This document shows, in pieces, positions 55,517-63,710 of a DNA stretch of 64,000 nt (position 1 is its first letter; every line of letters begins with the position of its first letter). Made by a program: the position numbers and the translations under genes. The notes beneath the pieces are model-generated. The model saw nothing but the letters and a program-made list of their open reading frames with translations, made no database searches and had not been told where the DNA came from. This stretch comes from Stigmatella erecta (GTDB taxonomy: Bacteria; Myxococcota; Myxococcia; Myxococcales; Myxococcaceae): the NCBI RefSeq assembly GCF_900111745.1, contig NZ_FOIJ01000010.1, forward strand, positions 1 through 64,000. The letters are read 5' to 3'.

Positions 55517-57166
55517 TTGATCCAGCAGACACTCATCATCGACGGCTTCAACCTGACGGCCGGACAGGTCCTGGCCTGCGCGCGCGACCGCGATTGCGCC
55601 ATCCAGGTCGGCTTGGCCCAGTCCTCGCGCGATGCGCTCAAGGAGAGCCGCGACTACATCGAGTCGACCTGGATGCACGACGGCGCGCCGATGATGTACA
55701 GCTTCAATACCGGCGTCGGCCTGCTGAAGGACACGCGCGTCCAAGTGGCGCACATCGAGCTGTTCCAGGCGCAGCTGATCCGGGCCCATGCCGCCGGCAT
55801 GGGCGAGCCGTTTTCGGAAGAAGTCTCGCGCGCCACCATGCTGCTGCGCGCCAATGCGTTCGCCAGCAATTACTCCGCGCCGCGCGTGGAGGTGATTGAA
55901 CGCCTGCTCGCCTTCATCAACGCCGGCATCCATCCGCTCATGCCGCAGAAAGGCTCCGTGGGCGCCTCGGGCGACCTGGCGCCGCTGGCCTATCTCTCCG
56001 GCGCGCTCGCTGGCTTCGAGGAAGCCGAGGTCCTGTACAAAGGCCGGCGCATGTCCGCACCGGAAGCGATCCGGCAGGCGGGCATCGGTCCGGTGCGGTT
56101 CGAGCTGAAGGCCAAGGACGGCTCGGCCCTGATCAACGGCTGCACGGTCTCGCTGGCGGCCGCCTTGCTGGCGGCCGACGACGCACGCAAGCTGCTGCTC
56201 GACGCCTGCATCTCGCTGGGCCTGACGCTGGAGGCCATGCGCGCCGAGATGCTGGCGTTCGATGAGCGCATCCACAAGGCGCGTCCACACAAGGGCCAGC
56301 TCAAGACCGCCGCCATCGTGCGCAGGCTGATGGCGGGCTCCACCCGCGCCACGCACGCCGCGCGCGCCGTCCCGTTTCCCGGCGAGCTGCGCCGCCCGGA
56401 CACCGAGTACACGCCGCGCATCCAGGATGTCTACTCGCTGCGCTGCGCGCCGCAGGTCTACGGTCCGGTGTTCGACGCGCTCGACTACATCGACGGCATC
56501 CTGCACACCGAGATCAATTCGGCCACCGACAACCCGCTCATTTTCGGCAAGGACGGCGGCGGCTTCGAGATCATCTCGGGCGGCAATTTCCATGGCCAGT
56601 ACCTGGCGCAGGCGATGGACTTGCTGGCGATCGCGGTGGCCGATCTCGGCTCGATCTGCGAGCGCCGCCAGGCACGGCTGATCGACCCCACGCTGTCGTG
56701 GGGCCTGCCGCGCAACCTGATGACCGGGATCGCCGGCGTGAACACCGGCTATACGGTGGTCAGTTCCTCGATGAGCGCGCTGGTCATGGAGAACCGCACG
56801 CTGTGCACGCCGGCCAGCGTCGACAGCATTCCGGCCAAGGGCAACAGCGAGGATCACATCTCCAATTCGACCTGGTGCGCCCGCAAGGCCGCCACCGTGG
56901 TCGCCAACACCCGCTATATCGTCGGCGTCGAAATGCTGCTGGCGGCGCAGGCGCTGACGATGACCGGGCACCTGCTGCCGGGCTTGACGCTGGGCGCAGG
57001 CACGCAGGCGGCGTATGACGAGATCCGCCGGCGCATTCCGGCCAGCCTGGACGGCGACCGCTGGTACCACCACGACATCGCCGCCGCGCACGAGTTCGTG
57101 GCCAGCGGCGCGGTGCGCGCGGCCGTGGAAGAGACAGTCGGCAAGCTCGGCGACACCGCCGCCTAA
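55517..57166 (+). CDS. MIO-dependent aromatic amino acid ammonia-lyase or aminomutase
   Basis: A 549-residue enzyme. The MIO-forming triad Ala-Ser-Gly is at 150-152 (GSVGASGDLAPLAYLSG), the catalytic-type Tyr in MMYSFNTGVG (Tyr61). The substrate-site pair is Ala-His (RAHAAG, H91) where histidine lyases have Ser-His, and the conserved QEDH/NQD block reads NSEDHIS. It is therefore related to histidine ammonia-lyase but probably acts on a different amino acid, as a lyase or 2,3-aminomutase. TTG 55517 is chosen because GAGGAGG lies 5 nt upstream; frame upstream is poor. Codon use is unlike neighbours. The gene ends 1 bp before duplicated segment B. Confidence 0.82.
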   Translation: MIQQTLIIDGFNLTAGQVLACARDRDCAIQVGLAQSSRDALKESRDYIESTWMHDGAPMMYSFNTGVGLLKDTRVQVAHIELFQAQLIRAHAAGMGEPFSEEVSRATMLLRANAFASNYSAPRVEVIERLLAFINAGIHPLMPQKGSVGASGDLAPLAYLSGALAGFEEAEVLYKGRRMSAPEAIRQAGIGPVRFELKAKDGSALINGCTVSLAAALLAADDARKLLLDACISLGLTLEAMRAEMLAFDERIHKARPHKGQLKTAAIVRRLMAGSTRATHAARAVPFPGELRRPDTEYTPRIQDVYSLRCAPQVYGPVFDALDYIDGILHTEINSATDNPLIFGKDGGGFEIISGGNFHGQYLAQAMDLLAIAVADLGSICERRQARLIDPTLSWGLPRNLMTGIAGVNTGYTVVSSSMSALVMENRTLCTPASVDSIPAKGNSEDHISNSTWCARKAATVVANTRYIVGVEMLLAAQALTMTGHLLPGLTLGAGTQAAYDEIRRRIPASLDGDRWYHHDIAAAHEFVASGAVRAAVEETVGKLGDTAA

Positions 57167-57167
57167 A

Positions 57168-57465
57168 CCCCGTTACGCCGGTTTGACGGCGGCGAGCAGC
57201 AGGTAGCCCAGCTTGTCCGTGAAGATAGCGGCGATCTTCGGCCAGAGATCCAGCGTCATCGCGTGGAACTGCGCCCCGTAGGCCTCGCCGATCTGGTCCT
57301 GCTGCTGGACGATGAGCGTGTCGGTGCCCACCATCGACTTGCGGGTGTTGGGGGTGATGTCGAGCGACTCCTGGACGGTGAACCCCACGGACTCGACCAG
57401 CGGCGCGTAGTCCTGGAAGCGCAGCAGCGAGGCGATCATGAGCCCGCTGTACACCAGCATCCGCT
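57168..57465. repeat. Segmental duplication B, copy 1 (3' part of methyltransferase gene)
   Basis: 298 bp nearly identical (about 97%) to 63096-63383, in the same orientation. It starts one base after the MIO gene stop and covers the last third of the methyltransferase gene. The other copy has a 10-bp deletion. Confidence 0.9.
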
Positions 57466-58006
57466 CGTTTTCGGCCAAGGGGTGCGGCTCGGTCACATCG
57501 GTCAGCACCAGGGCGCCACCGGGCCGCAGCACCCGGAAGGCATGGCGGAGCACCTGCGTTCGATCCGGCATGTGGAGCAACGACTCGAACGCCCACACGG
57601 CATCGAAGGAGGCATCCGCGAAGGCAAGCTCCATCGCGTCGGCGCACTGGAACTGCACCTGGCCGGAGAGGCCGTGCTTGTGCGCCCGCGCGTTCGCCTG
57701 CTCGACCTGCTGGGCGCTGACGCTGATCCCCGTGACCGAGCAGCCCGTCGCCTGCGCCAGCCGGATGGCCGGCCACCCGGTTCCGCACCCGATGTCGAGC
57801 AACCGCTGCCCCGGGCCCACCCGCGCCCGCTGGATCATCATCTCCGTGAGCCGCTCCTGGGCTTCGGTGCCGGAGCTCGGATCGCCGGGGCTGGACCAGT
57901 AGCCCACGTGGATGCTGTCGCCCAGCAGGGTCGCGAGAAACGGCCCCATCTGGTCGTAGAAGCGGCCCACATCGGCGGGAGTCATCGGGGGTCTCGGGCT
58001 CGTCAT
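57173..58006 (-). CDS. SAM-dependent small-molecule methyltransferase
   Basis: A 277-residue class I methyltransferase from ATG 58006 with AAGGAG upstream. SAM motif I is RLLDIGCGTGWPA; later motifs are GISVSAQQVEQANARA, DAMELAFADASFDAVWAFESLLHMPD and VLRPGGALVLTDVTEP. The N-terminal helix (FYDQMGPFLATLLGDSIHVGYWSSP) places it with the RebM/sarcosine-dimethylglycine methyltransferase-like enzymes that act on natural products or small amines. It is convergent with the MIO gene (6 bp between stops). The last third is duplicated at 63096-63383. Substrate unknown. Confidence 0.85.
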   Translation of the reverse strand: MTSPRPPMTPADVGRFYDQMGPFLATLLGDSIHVGYWSSPGDPSSGTEAQERLTEMMIQRARVGPGQRLLDIGCGTGWPAIRLAQATGCSVTGISVSAQQVEQANARAHKHGLSGQVQFQCADAMELAFADASFDAVWAFESLLHMPDRTQVLRHAFRVLRPGGALVLTDVTEPHPLAENERMLVYSGLMIASLLRFQDYAPLVESVGFTVQESLDITPNTRKSMVGTDTLIVQQQDQIGEAYGAQFHAMTLDLWPKIAAIFTDKLGYLLLAAVKPA

Positions 58007-58113
58007 CGTCGCTCCTTGGAGGTGAAAGGGCCTAACACCTCCCCGGCTCGCGGGGCCACCAGGATTCCTGGTTTTTTACCCAGCGCCCCCAGGCCCTCCG
58101 CGGCCCGCGGACA

Positions 58114-60186
58114 TCACGCTTCCACGGGAAGGCACAGCGTGAACCGCGCCCCGGCGCCGAGCTCACTCTCCACGTCGAGCGTCCCGCCGTGGCGCTCGGC
58201 AATCTGACGGCTGATGTGCAAGCCGAGGCCGAGCCCGGTGATGCTCCGGCTGGCCACGGCGCGCTCGAAGCGCTGGAAGATGCGCTGAAGATCTCGCGGC
58301 GCAATCCCAGGGCCTTGGTCGCTGACCGAAAGCTCCACCCGGTCTCCGCGGAAGCCCACGCCGATGCGCACGGGCTTCCCCTCGCCGTACTTCAGGGCGT
58401 TGGCGAGGAGGTTGTCGAGCACCTGCCCCAGCCGGACCCGGTCCCCGTGGACCCGTGCATCGCCGGAGACCTCCACGGTGAGGGCGACGCCTGCGGACTG
58501 GAAGACCTCGCTCGTCTGATGCACCGTCTCGGTCACCAGCTCCCGGACCGACAGGGGCGCCATGTCCATGGTCAGCATCCCGGTGGCAATCCGTGACACG
58601 TCGAGCATGTCGTCGATGAGCCGCTCCACGCGCCGCAGCTGGCGAGCGGCCACCCCGAGGCGGGTGTTCAGCGCCTCGGCGGGGAGCCCGGCCGGGACCG
58701 GCTTCTGCAACGAGCGGCAGGCCAGCTCGAGCTGGAGCTTCAGCGAGGTGAGCGGCGTCTTGAGCTCGTGGGAGCAGATGCTGAGGAACTCGTCGCGAGC
58801 GGAGATCGCCTCGGTGGCGCGCGCATAGAGCCGCGAGTTCTCCACCGCCTGCGCGGCCTTCCCGGCGAGCTGCTTCGCGTAGGCGAAGTCCCGCTCCGTG
58901 TAGCTGCGCCGGGATGCGGCGAGGAGCAGGGACAGGACCCCGAGCACCCTGCCGCGCGCCACGAGCGGCACGCAGATCATCGAGTGCACCTCCGCCTCGA
59001 GGGTGGCCTGTGCATGCTCGCCGCCGAGGGCCCTCTGCCCGGTCTTCTCGCCCTCGAGGACCGGGAGGAGCAGGGGCCTCGCCTCGAAGAGGGCCCGGGC
59101 AGGAGGGTTCTCCGGACGGTCCCTGCGGATGGCGAAGCGGGCGGCCTGCGCCTTGACGGGCTCGTGCCGCGGGTCCGCGATGACGGCCTCCGCGCGGCGG
59201 ACCGAGCCGTCGTCCTCGAGCAGGTCGATGAGGCACTCGTCTCCGAGCGTGGGCACCGCGAGCCGAGCCAGCGCGGAGAGCGTCTCGCGAGGGTCCAGCG
59301 ACGAGGCCAGGACGTCTCCTGCGTTGGAGATGAACCGGCGCATCTCCTCCTCTCGCCGCTGCTCACGGATGTCGCGCACGATGGCGACGTACCCGAAGAC
59401 CTCTCCGCCGGCCGAGCGCACCACCGAGGACAGGGTGCTCGTGAGGATGCGCTCACCGCTGCGGTGGCGGTAGCTCACCTCGCGAGCCTCCGCTCCGGGC
59501 GCGTGCTCCGGCTCCGTCCCCTCGGCCTCGAGAAGGGACACGGGCCGGCCGATGAGTTCATCCGGCGCATAGCCGAAGAGCGCGTTCGCCGCCGGGTTCA
59601 CGAGCACGATGATGCGCTCGGGAGAAGTCATGATCACCGGCTCGGGGAGGTGCTGGTAGACGGCCTCGAACTCCGCGCTCTTGCGGAGGATGAGCTCTTG
59701 CGCCTCTCGCCGCTCGGTGACGTCCTCGTGGATGAGGACCAGTTGCCGGACCTCGCCGGCCGCGTCCTTCACGGGATAGAGGTTCCCCTCGACCCACCGC
59801 GCACGCCCTGCGAGCCGAGGCTCGGCTGCGTCATAGCGGATGGCCGGGATGCGGCTGTTCTCGCCGCGCAGGGCCCGTTGGAAGTACGGGAGGATGCCGT
59901 GCTTCTCGAGTTGGGGGTCCGTCAGGACGTTGTAGCCGCGGAGGATGAAGTTCTCGACCACGTCCGGCGGGATGCGCCAGAGCGCGCGCCATGCCGCGTT
60001 GACCTGCAGCGTCCGGCCCGAGACGTCGAGCAGCTGGATGCTCAGCGGCGCGTTCTCGAAGAGGGTGCGCAGGCGCTCCTGCGTCTCGGCGAGCAGCTCC
60101 CCCTGGCTTTGGACCTTCGCTTCGAGCAACGCGTTGAGCTGCTCGAGCTGAAGGACCGTCCGGCCGTGGCCGGCGTCGTCATGCAT
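58114..60186 (-). CDS. Hybrid PAS-PAS-GAF sensor histidine kinase
   Basis: A 690-residue cytoplasmic sensor kinase. A short coiled coil (about 10-45) precedes PAS1 (about 40-155, TLFENAPLSIQLLD...LVLIHEDVTER) and PAS2 (about 165-275, VYQHLPEPVIMTSPERI...VAIVRDIREQ), then a GAF domain (about 290-455, MICVPLVARGRVLGVLSL), HisKA (SHELKTPLTSL, phosphorylated His near 473) and HATPase_c (DNLLANALKYGEG, DQGPGIAP, GLGLGLHISRQIAERHGG). No receiver domain and no adjacent response regulator, so it is an orphan, as often in myxobacteria. ATG 60186 is chosen; GTG 60228 is possible. Confidence 0.9.
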   Translation of the reverse strand: MHDDAGHGRTVLQLEQLNALLEAKVQSQGELLAETQERLRTLFENAPLSIQLLDVSGRTLQVNAAWRALWRIPPDVVENFILRGYNVLTDPQLEKHGILPYFQRALRGENSRIPAIRYDAAEPRLAGRARWVEGNLYPVKDAAGEVRQLVLIHEDVTERREAQELILRKSAEFEAVYQHLPEPVIMTSPERIIVLVNPAANALFGYAPDELIGRPVSLLEAEGTEPEHAPGAEAREVSYRHRSGERILTSTLSSVVRSAGGEVFGYVAIVRDIREQRREEEMRRFISNAGDVLASSLDPRETLSALARLAVPTLGDECLIDLLEDDGSVRRAEAVIADPRHEPVKAQAARFAIRRDRPENPPARALFEARPLLLPVLEGEKTGQRALGGEHAQATLEAEVHSMICVPLVARGRVLGVLSLLLAASRRSYTERDFAYAKQLAGKAAQAVENSRLYARATEAISARDEFLSICSHELKTPLTSLKLQLELACRSLQKPVPAGLPAEALNTRLGVAARQLRRVERLIDDMLDVSRIATGMLTMDMAPLSVRELVTETVHQTSEVFQSAGVALTVEVSGDARVHGDRVRLGQVLDNLLANALKYGEGKPVRIGVGFRGDRVELSVSDQGPGIAPRDLQRIFQRFERAVASRSITGLGLGLHISRQIAERHGGTLDVESELGAGARFTLCLPVEA

Positions 60187-60386
60187 GAAGGCAGTCTCGT
60201 CTGTTGTGACTCCCGACGCATAGCGCACAAGCGGGCCTCGGCCTGGGGCGAACAGCCGGGAGGCCGATGACGGAAATCGAGGGATTTATGTCGTTTCGGA
60301 CACGCTCCCCGTCTGGGAGAGTCCGATCATGCCTCGCAGGCACACCGGAGCGCGGACGGCCGGATCCACGGCCGAAGGAGTTTCCC

Positions 60387-61010
60387 ATGATTGCAGATAT
60401 CAAATTGCCCGATAGCAGCATCGTCCGTCAGGCCGAGGAACTGGCACGCTCGGTCTCCAGCGACGTCCTCTTCAACCACGTCATGCGCTGTTATTGGTTC
60501 AGCGAGCTTCTCGCGCAGCTGGAAGGCGTCAAGGTCGACAGCGAGCTCTTGTTTCTCTCCTCCGTGTTGCACGACCTGGGCCTCACCGGGCACGCGAAGG
60601 GACCCCATCGCTTCGAGATCGAGGGAGCACGCGCGGCGCGGACCTTCCTGGTCGAGAGGGGCGTCTCGCGCGAGCGGGCGCAAAGCGTCTGGGACAACAT
60701 CGCGCTGCACACGTGGGACATCAATCTCTATCGCGACGACTGCAGCCGCCTCATGGAGCTGGGCGTGGTCTACGACGTGGTGGGCCTGCAGGAGGCGAGG
60801 CTGGATCCGGCCGACGTTGCCGAGGTCGTCCGGCGCTATCCGAGGTTGAACTTCAAGCGCGCCTTCAATGACGTGCTGACGAAGGAACTCGACAGCAAGC
60901 AGCCGTACCCCCACTTCTTCCACATCTGCACCCACATCGAGCAGAACCGGGCGCCGATCTCGATACCGGATGTCCGGACCCTGCTGAACGGTGCGCCGTT
61001 CACGGAGTAA
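60387..61010 (+). CDS. HD-domain hydrolase, cyanamide hydratase (DDI2)-like
   Basis: A 207-residue protein from ATG 60387 with GAAGGAG upstream. The HD metal motif is intact: H31 in VLFNHVMRCYWFSEL, H62-D63 in SVLHDLGLTGHA, and a further IALHTWDI. The arrangement (ELLFLSSVLHDLGLT, RFEIEGARAARTFL, VWDNIALHT) resembles the cyanamide hydratase/DDI2 branch of HD proteins, though the substrate may differ. Divergent from the histidine kinase. Confidence 0.75.
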   Translation: MIADIKLPDSSIVRQAEELARSVSSDVLFNHVMRCYWFSELLAQLEGVKVDSELLFLSSVLHDLGLTGHAKGPHRFEIEGARAARTFLVERGVSRERAQSVWDNIALHTWDINLYRDDCSRLMELGVVYDVVGLQEARLDPADVAEVVRRYPRLNFKRAFNDVLTKELDSKQPYPHFFHICTHIEQNRAPISIPDVRTLLNGAPFTE

Positions 61011-61210
61011 GCGGCAGGAGCCGCGCGTCACAATGCTGACGGCGGAACCCGGGCGAACATCGCTTCCGGCCAGGTCGTAACCTACATTCATTCATGTCAA
61101 TGTCGTGCGACCATCCCGGGCCGGTCCTAGGCGTGCGCAACTGAGTGACGCAGGTCATGCGCGATCCCGCCGGGGTGGTTTCGAAGGTGAACTTCATCGA
61201 CGACGGCGGT
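61011..61210. other. Non-coding region before repeat A copy 2
   Basis: About 200 bp following the HD gene. I see no gene, RNA or strong terminator. Confidence 0.35.
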
Positions 61211-61306
61211 GGCCCGTCGCCTGCCGCCTCAGCATGGGAGGGCGGCTTGAGCAGGCGTGTTCCCTCCAGGGCTTCGGGGTGGGCGCACCGGCGTGGCACT
61301 CGCCCT
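61211..61306. repeat. Dispersed repeat A, copy 2
   Basis: Direct repeat of 53409-53503 (about 85% identity over 95 bp). The flanks differ between copies. The two copies bracket the SitA-MIO-methyltransferase-kinase-HD block. Confidence 0.75.
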
Positions 61307-61417
61307 TTGCCTCGCAGCCTGGGCGGCTCGCCGAAGTCCTGGCAAGCCTGCGCTCACCCAGCCAGGTGCTTCGTGTTGCAACTGTCTCGCCCCCAAACGA
61401 GGAAGGAGCTCCTGGGC

Positions 61418-61458
61418 TGACGTGTCACATCCATTTTTAATACGTCAGTGACGCGTCA
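61418..61458. promoter_or_regulatory. Paired TGACGYGTCA boxes, 31 bp apart
   Basis: TGACGTGTCA at 61418-61427 and the perfect palindrome TGACGCGTCA at 61449-61458. A spacing of 31 bp (about three helical turns) puts both on one DNA face. They flank an AT-rich stretch (CCATTTTTAATAC) and lie about 175 bp upstream of the small secreted protein gene. Probable binding sites of a dimeric regulator. Confidence 0.5.
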
Positions 61459-61539
61459 ATTTTTGTGCTCATCGCTTTCGTTTGAGCTCCATGCGTGGCG
61501 GGCTTTCCTCTCAGCCCGCCCTGCAGCTTGAGTGGGTAT

Positions 61540-61576
61540 GCTGTTTGCAGTGGCTGTTTGCAGCAGCTGGTTGCAG
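61540..61576. repeat. Three tandem 13-bp repeats
   Basis: GCTGTTTGCAG (61540), GCTGTTTGCAG (61553) and GCTGGTTGCAG (61566), with 2-bp spacers, giving a 13-bp period. Located about 60 bp upstream of the next gene; could be iterated regulator sites. Confidence 0.55.
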
Positions 61577-61632
61577 GAGTTGACCGGCCGCGTTACCGCT
61601 GACCTCGCATCTCCAAGCCAGGAGTTCCCATC

Positions 61633-62040
61633 ATGAAGAACGCATTTGCCAGCATCGTCGTCGCCGCCCTCGCCCTTTCCAGCACGGCGTTCGCGGCTGG
61701 TAACTACAAGGTGGACGTGAAGACGCCCACGGACGCGAAGAAGGGGGCGCCGGCTTACGTGATGATTCACATCGAGGGGACGAATGGGTTCGGCATGAAC
61801 ATCGACTACCCAGTACAGCTCACGATCACGCCCCCGGCCGGCGTGACGGTCGAGAAGACCACGCAGACCAGGGCGGATGCCCAAAAGTTTACCAAGGCCG
61901 GCCTGGACTTCATGGTCAAGATCACTTCGGCGGACGCGGGTCAGAAGGACTTCACTGGCACGCTCAAGTTCGCGGTCACCGATAACAAGAACATGGCCCC
62001 CGCCGCCGAGAAGATCAGCTTCACCGTCACCGTGAAGTAG
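61633..62040 (+). CDS. Small secreted beta-sandwich protein
   Basis: A 135-residue protein with AGGAG before ATG 61633 and a clear signal peptide (MKNAFASIVVAALALSSTAFA). The mature part (NYKVDVKTPTDAKKG...TPPAGVTVEKTT...GTLKFAVTDNKN...FTVTVK) has alternating strands like an Ig/CARDB-type fold and no cysteines. Rich in Lys and Thr. Probably exported to the periplasm or medium. No family recognised. Confidence 0.75.
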   Translation: MKNAFASIVVAALALSSTAFAAGNYKVDVKTPTDAKKGAPAYVMIHIEGTNGFGMNIDYPVQLTITPPAGVTVEKTTQTRADAQKFTKAGLDFMVKITSADAGQKDFTGTLKFAVTDNKNMAPAAEKISFTVTVK

Positions 62041-62267
62041 GAAGGCATAAGCATAAGAAGGAGGGGAGGCCTGAGCCTGCCCCGGTTTGGTGGCTCTCCC
62101 GCACTTCGTGTGGTCGAAGCTGACTGCCCTTCTTCAGCTCCTCTTCCCTCACTGCCAAAGGGGGTGAGCTCATTCCTTGCTCCCCACAGAGGGAGCGGAG
62201 GAGGCGAGAGAGGCGCCCCAGGCAGCTGCGAGGCAGGAAACGAGGAAGGCTCGGCGCGCGAGCCCCC
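62041..62267. other. Non-coding region
   Basis: About 225 bp between the small secreted protein and the broken immunity-like gene. No gene, RNA or long inverted repeat seen. Confidence 0.35.
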
Positions 62268-62838
<571 letters not shown>

Positions 62839-62852
62839 GCGGAGGTTCTCCA

Positions 62853-62945
62853 CGGTTGACGGGCGCGACCAAGAGAAGCCTGCTGACGGATGGACGAGGT
62901 ACGCCGCTGGGCGTGGTGGTGGCCGGAGCCAACGTCAACTTCGAC
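62853..62945 (+). mobile_element. IS5-family transposase fragment
   Basis: A stretch of about 30 codons, TGATKRSLLTDGRGTPLGVVVAGANVN, matches the conserved segment of IS5/IS427-type transposases (HLLVDGRGxPLxxxxTGANxxD). Nothing before or after it continues the transposase, so only a scrap remains. Confidence 0.6.
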
Positions 62946-63095
62946 TGGCCGTGGTGCGCCGGTGGTGCGGAACTGGGTGCGGCCAGTGGCTCCATGGCTG
63001 CTCACTGGGAGGAACCGAAGAAGGGGCGTCAGCTTCGGTTGGATGGGGCCGGGTCGCTGCGTCGCACCTTCGCGGTGGACGTCTTCGCGTGCTGC

Positions 63096-63383
63096 CCCCG
63101 TTACGCCGGTTTGACGGCGGCGAGCAGCAGGTAGCCCAGCTTGTCCGTGAAGATGGCGGCGATCTTCGGCCAGAGATCCAGCGTCATCGCGTGGAACTGC
63201 GCCCCGTAGGCCTCGCCGATCTGAGCCTGCTGCTGGACGATGAGCGTGTCGGTGCCCACCATCGACTTGCGGGTGTTGGGGGTGATGCCGAGCGACTCCT
63301 GGACGATGAACCCCACGGACTTGACCAGCGGCGCGTCCGCAGCAGCGAGGCGATCATGAGCCCGCTGTACACCAGCATCCGCT
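63096..63383 (-). pseudogene. Segmental duplication B, copy 2: truncated methyltransferase
   Basis: 288 bp nearly identical to 57168-57465. It encodes the C-terminal third of the methyltransferase (VQESLGITPNTRKSMVG, QFHAMTLDLWPKIAAIF, KLGYLLLAAVKPA). A 10-bp deletion near 63335 shifts the frame relative to RMLVYSGLMIASLL. No SAM motif or start; non-functional. Confidence 0.9.
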
Positions 63384-63660
63384 GTTCGAGCGCGCTGTAG
63401 GCGGGCGAGACCGACAGGAAGCCGATGTCGGCCGGTGCCAGTCCGAGTGCGCCGAACTGGGCGGTGAGCTTCTTCGGTACCTCGATGTGCAACGGCGATC
63501 CCTTCGGGCGCATGCCGCCCGGGATGTCCGCGATGCCCTCGGGGACGCCGGTATCCCAAATTCAGCGATCCATCGTCCGCCAGCGAGCCGGCGTCGGAGA
63601 ATTCAGGGCCCGCTACGCGGTGGATACACAGCACTGGCGCATCCTCGCGATCCAAAGGTA
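63384..63660 (-). pseudogene. Scrambled remnant, possibly of an MBL-fold hydrolase
   Basis: One minus frame reads SPLHIEVPKKLTAQFGALGLAPADIGFLSVS, joined directly to the methyltransferase fragment; another upstream reads VLCIHRVAGPEFSDAGSLADDGS. The first resembles the strand-helix-strand before the HxHxDH motif in AHL-lactonase-like proteins, but no metal motif follows. At least one frameshift. Tentative. Confidence 0.35.
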
Positions 63661-63682
63661 GGTTCGAGATGCCGGAAATGCC

Positions 63683-63700
63683 GGTAAATCTCAATTTACC
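63683..63700. promoter_or_regulatory. Inverted repeat before the GH26-like gene
   Basis: GGTAAAT (63683-63689) and ATTTACC (63694-63700) around CTCA, ending 10 bp before ATG 63711. Could be an operator or an mRNA hairpin near the ribosome-binding site. Confidence 0.4.
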
Positions 63701-63710
63701 CGAGGTGAAG

